From contig NZ_NJFZ01000012.1 in assembly GCF_002270355.1 (NCBI RefSeq), forward strand, positions 62,001 through 126,000: 64,000 bases of DNA, given 5' to 3'. Under the pieces are notes generated by a model that was not told the origin of the DNA, searched no databases, and worked only from the letters and a program-made list of their open reading frames with translations. Below, piece by piece: positions 29,059 through 36,825 of the stretch (positions are counted from its first letter, which is position 1; each line of letters begins with the position of its first letter). The stretch comes from Flectobacillus sp. BAB-3569. GTDB taxonomy: Bacteria > Bacteroidota > Bacteroidia > Cytophagales > Spirosomataceae. The translations under genes were made by a program, and so were the position numbers.

Positions 29059-30117
29059 ATGTACAAAACAATTAAGATTAAAACTAAATCCTCGGGTAAT
29101 TCGAGGGTGCTGGTGATTTATACAGGTGGAACGCTGGGTATGGCCTACGACCACCATTCTGATAGCCTAGTACCTTTTGATTTTGCCCAAATTCCCGACA
29201 ACCTTCCCGAAATGGCACGTTTAGATTTTGACATCACCGTGCTAACCTTCGAAAATCTGCTGGATTCTTCCAACATCAAGCCAGCTTTATGGATTCGACT
29301 TGCTGATATTATTGGTGAAAAATATCAGGATTATGATTCGTTTGTCATTATTCATGGTACGGATACTATGGCTTATACGGCTTCTGCTTTGAGTTATTTA
29401 TTAGAAAACCTCAATAAACCTGTAATTTTGACTGGTGCGCAATTGCCTATTGGTGTAGCCCGTACAGATGCCAAAGAAAATTTTATTACGGCTCTTGAAA
29501 TTGCGGCAGCCAAACAAAACGGTCGACCTATTATTTCAGAAGTTTGTATTTATTTCAACTCACTTTTGTTGAGAGGAAATCGCGCGCGTAAGCATGAGAG
29601 TGTTCAGTTCAATGCCTTTGAATCTGAGAATTATCCTCCACTCGCCGAAGCAGGTGTGCGAATAGAATACAATTACCCCTTTATTGGTCATTTTAAGCAG
29701 AATGTCCAATTGAAAGTCAATACCCAACTAGACGAGAATGTCGTGATATTGAAGCTTTTCCCAGGGATTTCTGAAAAAGTGGTTAAAAGTATTCTTGGAA
29801 TTGAAGGTTTGCGTGGTGTCATTATGGAGACTTACGGTTCTGGAAATGCCCCAACCGAACAATGGTTTTTAGATTTGATTCAGCAGAGTATCGACAAAGG
29901 AATTGTCATTTATAATGTGTCACAATGCAATGGCGGACGAGTGATTCAAGGACGATACGAGACAAGTCATTTCCTACAGGAAGTTGGGGTAGTTAGCGGG
30001 GCAGACCTAACTACAGAAGCAGCAGTAACTAAGATGATGTATGCATTAGGAAAGACCGATAAATTAGACGAAATAAAGACCATTTTGAAGAAACCATTGG
30101 CAGGTGAAATGTCATAA
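29059..30117 (+). CDS. Type I L-asparaginase
   Basis: The start at 29059 is chosen because it follows the promoter boxes by a sensible distance and begins at the conserved region; the frame extends upstream to 28984 but adds Cys-rich residues of no family character. The 352-residue protein has the two asparaginase triads: VIYTGGTLGM (catalytic Thr22) and the second motif IIHGTDTMAYTASAL (Thr101, Asp102), then LTGAQLP. No signal peptide, so it should be the cytoplasmic type I enzyme that converts Asn to Asp and ammonia. The phrase LDSSNIKP and the C-terminal GVVSGADLTTEAA region are typical of the family. It is alone on its transcript: a promoter precedes it and a strong terminator follows. 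Confidence 0.92.
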   Translation: MYKTIKIKTKSSGNSRVLVIYTGGTLGMAYDHHSDSLVPFDFAQIPDNLPEMARLDFDITVLTFENLLDSSNIKPALWIRLADIIGEKYQDYDSFVIIHGTDTMAYTASALSYLLENLNKPVILTGAQLPIGVARTDAKENFITALEIAAAKQNGRPIISEVCIYFNSLLLRGNRARKHESVQFNAFESENYPPLAEAGVRIEYNYPFIGHFKQNVQLKVNTQLDENVVILKLFPGISEKVVKSILGIEGLRGVIMETYGSGNAPTEQWFLDLIQQSIDKGIVIYNVSQCNGGRVIQGRYETSHFLQEVGVVSGADLTTEAAVTKMMYALGKTDKLDEIKTILKKPLAGEMS

Positions 30118-30135
30118 GTCATTAACTTAACGCGT

Positions 30136-30190
30136 AATCGGAGTTTTTTTAGCAGAATATTTTGTTAAAGAAACTCCGATTTTTATTTTT
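30136..30190 (+). terminator. Intrinsic terminator after the asparaginase gene
   Basis: An 11-bp perfect stem (30136-30146 with 30171-30181, AATCGGAGTTT pairing AAACTCCGATT) followed by T-rich sequence (30181-30190). Confidence 0.75.
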
Positions 30191-30294
30191 ATAAAAGTAA
30201 GTGAGTGTAATTTTTGACAATATTCTTCGTTGAAAGAATATGACTTTTACCATTTACTTGATAAGTATTCTCAAAAAACAAACTACACAATTCA

Positions 30295-30810
30295 ATGACC
30301 TACACAAAATTAATCCTAATTGCTTTTTGTCTTCTAGCAACCTTGAACCTATCTGCTCAATCTTCTAAACTCATAGGCAAACCTGCTCCTGATATTCATT
30401 TTACAGATGTTTTGAACGATACACAAACCAGTTACAAACTTTCTGATTTTAAAGGAAAAGTGGTTATTATTGATTTTTGGGCTACTTGGTGTGGACATTG
30501 TATTAACTCATTGCCACATCTAGCAAAATGGCAAAAAAAGTATTCCAAGGCTATGAAAATTATTACTATTTCAACTGATGTCAAAAGTCGATTACAAAAG
30601 TTTCTTAATATTAAACCTTTAGAACTTCCTGTAGTAATGGACTCTTTGGGCGAATACAGAAAGTATTTCCCACATTTTGAATTACCCCATACCGTTATCA
30701 TAGACCAAAAAGGCTTTGTGAAAAGTATAACTTCAGGAGATAAGCTAAATGATAAAGATATTGATTTGTTGATTCATGGCAAGAACCCTAATCTACCTCT
30801 GAAGGAGTAA
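30295..30810 (+). CDS. Secreted TlpA/ResA-like thioredoxin-fold protein (CGHC)
   Basis: The protein has 171 residues. Signal peptide at residues 1-20 (ending NLSAQ). A thioredoxin fold starts with KPAPDIHFTDV and the active site WATWCGHCINSLP; the CGHC dipeptide differs from the usual CxPC of TlpA. The cis-proline region is HFELPHTVIIDQKG. The first 65 bases of this gene are identical to the start of the next gene, although the rest diverges, and the two lie in tandem 71 bases apart. It is shorter than the partner because it has no C-terminal DUF3738-like domain. It probably reduces or isomerises disulfides in the periplasm, but a specific substrate cannot be named. Confidence 0.82.
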   Translation: MTYTKLILIAFCLLATLNLSAQSSKLIGKPAPDIHFTDVLNDTQTSYKLSDFKGKVVIIDFWATWCGHCINSLPHLAKWQKKYSKAMKIITISTDVKSRLQKFLNIKPLELPVVMDSLGEYRKYFPHFELPHTVIIDQKGFVKSITSGDKLNDKDIDLLIHGKNPNLPLKE

Positions 30811-30880
30811 AAACTAAATTTTGATAATAAATGTAAATTTGATTAAATAATTGAAATTGTTCACATAAATATGCACACCA

Positions 30881-32077
30881 ATGACCTACACAAAATTAAT
30901 CCTAATTGCTTTTTGTCTTCTAGCAACCTTGAACCTATCTGCTCAGTCCTCTAAACTCATTGGCAAACCAGCTCCTGACATCGTATTTAAAAAGGTGCTC
31001 AATGACTCAAAGACAGGATATAAGCTTTCTGATTTTAAGGGGAAGGCTGTCATCATTGATTTTTGGTCGACTAGTTGTAGACCCTGTATCGAAGCTTTTC
31101 CAAAATTAGAAAAGTGGCAAAAGGATTATCAGAAGGACTTGAAAATTATTACGATTGCTCAAGACAAAAAAGCAAGAATTGTCAAATTCCTCCAGAATAG
31201 AAAACTGGCATTGCCTGTAGTTTTGGACACTAATGACCAACAATATGTGAGGTATTTCCCTCATGAGGCTGTGCCACATACCATCTTTATTGATAAGAGT
31301 GGAATGGTACAAAGTATTACCACCGCAGGATTGGTTACAGAGAAGCATATTAAAGAACTTATTGCTGGGGAAAAAGTAACCGCGCAATACTCAGATGGAG
31401 TAGAGAAGGAAATAGAAAATCTAATTGGATCAGAGCAAGGAGAAACAGATGTTCAAATGGTGCAAAAACCTTTTGACAAGAATGCTTATAGCGTGTATAA
31501 ATCTTTTAAAAATGGAAGACTCACTTTTATCAATATGGGATACTCAACCATCTATGAGATATTGTATAATTATCCCAACAGAACTAGGACGAGATGGGAA
31601 AATCCAAAATCATATTACCGTGGATAGGGTGCGCCTGACCAAGCAATCGGTTTGGAAATATATGCGCCTAAATTCACTAAAGAACAAGCCTCAAGCGCCA
31701 TACTGGGGTATTTGAGTGGTATTGCTCCTGTGAAGGTGAAGTTTGAAGAAAGAGAAATAGATGTAAAAATTTTGACAAAATTAAGTGATACTGTTAAAAT
31801 GGAAGAAGCCAAGAGTGATGGTACACCTTCTGTTTCTACCTCCGCAAATGGACTTGAAATGAAAAGTGGAGGACTGGAAAATCTAGCATCTTTTTTAGAG
31901 GACAACCTCAGTAAACCTATTATTGATGAAACGGGACTAACGAAAAAATACAATTTGTCTTTTCCTTGGTATCCCGAAAAACCAAACGCTTGTATGGAGG
32001 AGTTAGAAAAGATAGGTTTAACATTAACGGATGGAAAAAGGAAGGTAAAGCTGATGATTTTAGTAGCTGATAAATAG
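30881..32077 (+). pseudogene. TlpA-like thioredoxin fused to DUF3738 domain, interrupted by in-frame TAG
   Basis: The first segment (30881-31627, 248 residues) has a signal peptide whose nucleotides match the upstream gene exactly for 65 bases, a thioredoxin fold with active site STSCRPCIEAFP, and the start of a C-terminal domain. An in-frame TAG at 31625-31627 ends it, and the same frame continues unbroken from there to 32077. The continuation matches DUF3738, the domain found in acidobacterial and other secreted proteins: the AIGLEIYAPKFT stretch, KFEEREIDVKIL, GGLENLASFLEDNLSKPIID and the final VKLMILVAD. Intact length would be about 398 residues. The stop may be a point mutation or a base error; in the sequenced form the DUF3738 part is not made, or made only by readthrough. 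Confidence 0.75.
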
Positions 32078-32196
32078 TAATAGGAGCCATCCTTACGTTT
32101 AATGATTGATGGTTGAGTGATTATTTTAGAAATATATATTTTACGTGTAGAGACGCAATGCTTTGCGTCTAAGGCTAAGTCATCAAGCATTACAAA

Positions 32197-32239
32197 ATCA
32201 AAAAGGGGTCGAAAATTGTTTTTTCGACCCCTTTTTGAT
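32197..32239. terminator. Bidirectional terminator hairpin, repeat family member 2
   Basis: A perfect 19-bp stem (32197-32215 with 32221-32239) with 5-nt loop TTGTT. Same design as 6706-6748 except GCGGTC reads GGGGTC and the other arm changes to match (GACCGC to GACCCC). Lies between convergent genes. Confidence 0.75.
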
Positions 32240-32284
32240 AAATGTTCTGAAATCTTACAGTCAAATTAATTACATTCCCAAGCT

Positions 32285-32328
32285 TTTTTCCAATAGAGGG
32301 CGACTTAAGTCGCCCTCTATTGGAAAAA
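32285..32328. repeat. Perfect 44-bp palindrome centred on CGACTTAAGTCG
   Basis: Both halves (22 bases) are perfectly complementary with no loop, with T5 and A5 outer ends. The core reads GGGCGACTTAAGTCGCCC. A related copy with a compensatory change lies at 50601-50642. Confidence 0.75.
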
Positions 32329-32389
32329 CTTGAAGATGGCAAAATCTTTTCATAAAATAATCACTCAATTGCCCCTCATTAAATGACTA

Positions 32390-32854
32390 TCACCGAATGG
32401 AGGTTCGTATTTTCACCCAACCTTTTTTTGAACCTTTTGGAGTGAAGAAAACATGGACCGTATCGCTGGAATAAAAGTCATTTCGGACATCAATATTTAT
32501 TTTTCCTTTAAAAAGCTTTTCTGTACCAAGCATTTCAAATTTTGAAGTTTTTTTACCTTTTTTCTTTTCGAAAGTATAAACTCCATAGGATACCTCAGCA
32601 CTATCGTCTAGTTCTCCTGTAATTTTTAACAGAATTACTAAGTGTGAAGAACCTTTTGAAGAAGAAACGGAATCTACAAAACTATGAGGTTGAGAAACAT
32701 CAGAGACCTTAAATTCTGCGAATGGAGGCTCATAAGGATACATTTCCATTAACCATATTCCTAAACGGAATAGCAGGTGAAAAAGGATGTAAACAAAACC
32801 GAGTTGGATAAAAAACCTCAAGGTTGGATGCAATTTTTTTAATGAATAGAACAT
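32390..32854 (-). CDS. Hypothetical protein with one membrane helix
   Basis: The protein has 154 residues. A transmembrane helix lies at about residues 16-36 (QLGFVYILFHLLFRLGIW) after a short basic N-terminus, and the rest is a beta-rich, Lys/Ser-rich soluble domain (LVILLKITGELDDS, VSYGVYTFEKKKGKKTSKF, FYSSDTVHVFFTP). No family is recognised. No signal peptide cleavage site is evident, so it is probably anchored in the inner membrane with a periplasmic domain. It is convergent to the DUF3738-domain gene, and a 490-base gap separates it from the next gene. Start at 32854 is the first ATG in frame. Confidence 0.6.
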   Translation of the reverse strand: MFYSLKKLHPTLRFFIQLGFVYILFHLLFRLGIWLMEMYPYEPPFAEFKVSDVSQPHSFVDSVSSSKGSSHLVILLKITGELDDSAEVSYGVYTFEKKKGKKTSKFEMLGTEKLFKGKINIDVRNDFYSSDTVHVFFTPKGSKKGWVKIRTSIR

Positions 32855-33347
32855 GGCGTTAGTAAGTTTATTTTAGGTGTTACGTCCAATACGGAAGAAC
32901 CTTCAAGTAGTTAAAAATGAAATTAGGGAAATTTTAAAAGTTTGAAAAGTATTAAAGGTATAACTTATTCTTCGAACTCTGACAGATAAGTATTTATGCT
33001 GAATTATGAGTGTATTTTTGATTATTAATATTTTATCTGCTTGATTTCTCCAGCTTAATTTTGCACGATTTCTGAAGTATTAACGCAGAATAAAATGGCA
33101 TTAATACGCTCTAGGCATTATGCTTAAATGCTTAATTGAATTCAAGGGGAATATTTTTGCTGAAAGCCCATTGCCGAAAGTCGAAAGCCCAAAAATAAAA
33201 ATGTATTTTGCCCTAACATTTATCTCATTTATTCTTTAATGTTTGTTTGCTAATATTTGTTAAAACAACTAATATTGTGGCAATAATTAACCTTTGATAT
33301 TGTACGATAAATTTTAACATATTAGGGCATTAGCTCGCGACAAACCA
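32855..33347. other. Intergenic region of about 490 bases, no gene seen
   Basis: AT-rich spacer between the divergent hypothetical gene and the dehydrogenase gene. Contains a degenerate block of the dispersed repeat family at about 33150-33216. Promoter-like elements for the dehydrogenase (TTGTTAAAACAAC, CCTTTGATATT) lie near 33260-33305 but no clean consensus can be assigned. Confidence 0.5.
33150..33216 (+). repeat. Dispersed repeat family, degenerate fragment
   Basis: Contains TTTTTGCTGAAAGCCCATTG, CCGAAAGTCGAAAGCCC and TATTTTGCCCTAACA, which match the second half of the repeats at 23225 and 43000 (CCGAAAGCC blocks and the TTGCCTACTAAC end). Short and imperfect. Confidence 0.4.
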
Positions 33348-34607
33348 ATGAAAGAAGCACTCAAAAGATTTGAAAACAAACGACCAGAAATCGTATTTGA
33401 ATGGAAAGATTCTGAAACGGAAGCCGAAGGATGGGTAGTCATCAACTCCCTACGTGGAGGTGCTGCAGGGGGAGGCACTCGTATGCGTAAGGGACTCGAC
33501 AAGCGTGAGGTGGAATCGTTGGCTAAGACCATGGAAATCAAATTTACGGTATCAGGTCCTCAAATCGGTGGAGCAAAATCTGGTATCAATTTTGACCCAA
33601 GCGACCCACGTAAAAAGGGTGTTTTGGAGCGTTGGTATAAAGCAGTAGCGCCACTTTTGAAAAACTATTACGGAACAGGTGGCGATTTGAATGTAGATGA
33701 AGTTCATGAGGTGATTCCTGTGACTGAAAAATATGGTTTGTGGCACCCACAAGAAGGTATCGTAAACGGGCATTTTCACGCTTCTGAGGCACAAAAGATA
33801 CGCTTGATAGGTCAGTTGCGTCAAGGTGTGTCTAAAATCATTGAAGATTGGAATTATACGCCGACTTCAACGCAAAACATTCATAGATATACTGTTTCAG
33901 ATTTGATTACAGGATATGGAGTTGCGGAGGCTGTGAAGCATTATTACTCGTTGTGGGGTGGCAATTTGTCAGAAAAAAGAGCGATTATTCAGGGTTGGGG
34001 AAATGTGGCTGCCGCTGCGGGACTCAATTTGGCGCGTATGGGTGTCAAAATTGTAGGTATCATTGATAGAAATGGGGGTTTGGTTGTGCCCGAAGGTTTA
34101 GGTTTGGAAGAAATAAAAGACCTTTTCTTTAACAAAAAACAAAACACACTTTATGCGGAAAATATGTTGAGTTTTGAGGAAACGAATGCCAAAATTTGGG
34201 AAGTAGGAGCGGAGATATTTATTCCAGCGGCAGCTTCAAGAATCGTAAGTGCAGAGCAAGTAGAAAAATTGGTAAATAATGGTCTCGAAGTAATTTCTTG
34301 TGGTGCCAATGTACCATTCAATGATCCTGAAATCTTCTATGGTCCGACTATGGAACTGGCAGATAACAAAGTGGCTTTGATTCCTGATTTTGTGGCAAAT
34401 TGTGGTATGGCTCGTGTATTTGCCTACTTAATGAGCGACTCGGCGATGGTGACTGATGAGGGGATTTTTGAGGATGTTTCCGAAACGATTTACAAAGCTT
34501 TAGACGAATTACATGCACAACACCAAGGTAGAACTTTACTCGCAAACGAATTATATTCTATTGCGTTGGAAAAATTAGAGAATAAAGTGGAAGTAGAATC
34601 AGTGTAG
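33348..34607 (+). CDS. Glu/Leu/Phe/Val dehydrogenase family protein
   Basis: The protein has 419 residues. The substrate domain contains TMEIKFTVSG (Lys65), PQIGGAKSGI (catalytic Lys77) and GTGGDLNVDE (Asp113). A Rossmann NAD(P)-binding domain follows with GWGNVAAAAGLNLARMG. These features define the glutamate/leucine dehydrogenase superfamily, which deaminates an amino acid to the keto acid with NAD(P). Whether the substrate is glutamate or a branched-chain or aromatic amino acid cannot be settled from inspection. No signal peptide and the length is normal. It is followed by the acetoacetyl-CoA synthetase gene on the same strand after 133 bases, which would be compatible with amino-acid and ketone-body use but is only suggestive. 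Confidence 0.9.
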   Translation: MKEALKRFENKRPEIVFEWKDSETEAEGWVVINSLRGGAAGGGTRMRKGLDKREVESLAKTMEIKFTVSGPQIGGAKSGINFDPSDPRKKGVLERWYKAVAPLLKNYYGTGGDLNVDEVHEVIPVTEKYGLWHPQEGIVNGHFHASEAQKIRLIGQLRQGVSKIIEDWNYTPTSTQNIHRYTVSDLITGYGVAEAVKHYYSLWGGNLSEKRAIIQGWGNVAAAAGLNLARMGVKIVGIIDRNGGLVVPEGLGLEEIKDLFFNKKQNTLYAENMLSFEETNAKIWEVGAEIFIPAAASRIVSAEQVEKLVNNGLEVISCGANVPFNDPEIFYGPTMELADNKVALIPDFVANCGMARVFAYLMSDSAMVTDEGIFEDVSETIYKALDELHAQHQGRTLLANELYSIALEKLENKVEVESV

Positions 34608-34740
34608 AAAATAGGAGGCAATTCAGTCAAAATGCAGAGACTGAGTTGCCTCTTGGCTTTATTACTAGAAAATCTCTTTTGAAAATAGCGCTATTTTGGA
34701 TATTTTGCCTCTCTGCTAATTCAATCTCAACCGTAAAACT

Positions 34741-36678
34741 ATGAAAATTCTTTGGTCGCCTAGCGAGCAACAAATCGAGCAGTCCAATATCAAGCGATTT
34801 ATGGATTACCTTTCGCATGAATATGGTTTGCATTTCAATAATTATCAAGAACTATGGCAATGGTCGGTAAAGGATATCGCCAAGTTTTGGGATATATTCT
34901 TACATTATTCAGGTATTCAATTTACTGGACAATATAAAGAGGTCGTATCTGGAAAAATGCCTCATGCTAAATGGTTTGATGGAATCCAACTTAATTATGC
35001 CGAACATATATTTTCCTTTGCAACGGATACTCGTCCAGCGATTCTTTTTCAGTCAGAAACCTCCTCACTACGTGCTATTTCTTGGGCGGAATTACAACAG
35101 AAAACCGCCTCTTTTGCCGAATATTTACGCTCAATTGGAGTTCAAAAAGGCGATACCATTTGTGCTTATTTACCTAATATTCCCGAGGCGGTAATAGCAT
35201 TTTTGGCGACTGCGTCAATTGGTGCCATATGGTCGAGTGCTTCGCCAGATTTTGGAGGGGGAAGTGTACTAGAGCGTTTTGGTCAGATTGCCCCCAAAGT
35301 ATTGGTTGCTGTCAATTCCTATTCTTATGGAGGTAAAATCTTTGATCGCAGTGCTGTGGTTGCCAATCTCCAAGAAAATTTGCCAAGTTTAGAACAGACT
35401 ATCTTGATTGATTATATGTCAATTGGTAATACTTTGCCCAACACAATTGACTGGAATACAACTGTGGCAAATCGCAATAGCGTATTAACTTTCGAGCCTT
35501 TATCATTCGATTTTCCGTTGTATATTCTTTATTCTTCAGGGACTACAGGTATCCCTAAACCAATCGTTCATGGTCATGGGGGAATATTATTAGAGCATAA
35601 AAAGTATCTTCTTTTTCATAATGATGTGAAAGAAAATGAAAACTATTTCTGGTTTTCGACGACTGGCTGGATGATGTGGAATTTCTCTATTTCGGTGTTA
35701 TTTTCTGGGGCTACTTTGGTATTATACGATGGAAGTCCAGGGTATCCAAACATGGAAACACTTTGGGAATTAGTGGCTGAAGCACCTGTTCATCATTTTG
35801 GTACTAGCGCTGCGTTTATTCATGCTTGTATGAAAGAGCAGGTACGTCCTAGGGTAAATTATACGTTTGAACATCTGCGTTCTATTGGCTCAACAGGTTC
35901 TCCCTTGTCTCCCGAAGGTTTTGATTGGATATATGACCAAGTAAATCCAGAGGTATGGCTGGCGTCTATTTCTGGCGGGACAGACGTTTGTACAGCTTTT
36001 GTAGGTGGAAATCCTATCTCACCTGTATACGAGGGCGAAATTCAATGTATAGGGTTAGGCGTTGATTTACAATCTTGGGACGAAAACGGAGCACCTTTGC
36101 ATGAGGAAATAGGGGAGATGGTGATTACTCAACCAACTCCATCTATGCCTGTTTTCTTCTGGAACGATCCTGATTTTGAACGGTATAGAGCAAGTTATTT
36201 TGAAGAATACCCTAATTATTGGCGCCACGGAGATTGGGTAAAGTTGACTTCTACAGGTGGTTTGGTCATTGCGGGGCGTTCTGATGCAACCCTCAATCGC
36301 GGTGGTATTCGGATAGGCACTGCCGAGATTTATCGAGCTGTTGAGGCATTGGATTTTGTGAAAGACTCTTTGATTATTCATTTAGAGGATACAGATTTCA
36401 TGCCATTGTTTGTGGTAACTAATGACGGTAATAAACTGAATGATGCTCAAAAACAGCAAATCAAAAAAGTTCTTAGAGATACCTATTCGCCAAGACACGT
36501 TCCCGATCAAATTATTGAGGTTTCAGAAATTCCTTATACAATTTCAGGTAAAAAATTAGAATTACCTGTCAAAAAGCTTATTCAAGGAAAACCGTTTGAA
36601 AAAGCAGTAAATATTGGTGCGGTTCGCAACCCAGAGAGTTTGGAGTTCTTTCGGAATTTTCAAAAAAACCTAGTGTGA
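34741..36678 (+). CDS. Acetoacetate-CoA ligase (acetoacetyl-CoA synthetase)
   Basis: The protein has 645 residues, a normal length for the family. It starts KILWSPSEQQIEQSNIKRF, typical of acetoacetyl-CoA synthetases, followed by an ANL-superfamily adenylation domain with the P-loop YSSGTTGIPKPIVHGHGG, the DGSPGYPN loop, GRSDATLNRGGIRIG and the C-terminal lysine segment ISGKKLELPVKK. It would convert acetoacetate, ATP and CoA to acetoacetyl-CoA in the cytoplasm, allowing use of acetoacetate or ketogenic amino-acid products. It follows the dehydrogenase gene. A repeat-family terminator (36752-36788) ends it against the convergent histidine-kinase gene. Acetyl-CoA synthetase is unlikely from the N-terminal signature. 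Confidence 0.92.
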   Translation: MKILWSPSEQQIEQSNIKRFMDYLSHEYGLHFNNYQELWQWSVKDIAKFWDIFLHYSGIQFTGQYKEVVSGKMPHAKWFDGIQLNYAEHIFSFATDTRPAILFQSETSSLRAISWAELQQKTASFAEYLRSIGVQKGDTICAYLPNIPEAVIAFLATASIGAIWSSASPDFGGGSVLERFGQIAPKVLVAVNSYSYGGKIFDRSAVVANLQENLPSLEQTILIDYMSIGNTLPNTIDWNTTVANRNSVLTFEPLSFDFPLYILYSSGTTGIPKPIVHGHGGILLEHKKYLLFHNDVKENENYFWFSTTGWMMWNFSISVLFSGATLVLYDGSPGYPNMETLWELVAEAPVHHFGTSAAFIHACMKEQVRPRVNYTFEHLRSIGSTGSPLSPEGFDWIYDQVNPEVWLASISGGTDVCTAFVGGNPISPVYEGEIQCIGLGVDLQSWDENGAPLHEEIGEMVITQPTPSMPVFFWNDPDFERYRASYFEEYPNYWRHGDWVKLTSTGGLVIAGRSDATLNRGGIRIGTAEIYRAVEALDFVKDSLIIHLEDTDFMPLFVVTNDGNKLNDAQKQQIKKVLRDTYSPRHVPDQIIEVSEIPYTISGKKLELPVKKLIQGKPFEKAVNIGAVRNPESLEFFRNFQKNLV

Positions 36679-36751
36679 GTACTAGTTCTGAATTGTGAGT
36701 AGTGTATGTCAAATTAGATTTTAAGCCATTCATATCTAGCACAGTAGCATC

Positions 36752-36788
36752 AAAAAGCGGTCGAAAACCTATTTTTCGACCGCTTTTT
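36752..36788. terminator. Bidirectional terminator hairpin, repeat family member 3
   Basis: A perfect 16-bp stem (36752-36767 with 36773-36788) with the 5-nt loop CCTAT. Preceded by TTAAGCCATT and followed by TTAAAAACTTCGAGA, echoing the flanks at 6700-6770. Lies between convergent genes. Confidence 0.75.
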
Positions 36789-36825
36789 TGTTAAAAACTT
36801 CGAGAACAAGCCCAATTGGAATGAA

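Larger units (their letters stand above)
32078..32389. other. Intergenic region between convergent genes, with two palindromes
   Basis: Contains repeat-family hairpin 32197-32239 and the perfect 44-bp palindrome 32285-32328; nothing that looks like a gene. Either hairpin could end transcription in both directions. Confidence 0.7.

Noticed and set aside
31615-32190. Open frame of 191 codons on the minus strand opposite the DUF3738 domain
   Set aside because: The plus-strand frame matches DUF3738 and explains the open length; the minus frame is Ser/Ile-rich and unlike a protein family.
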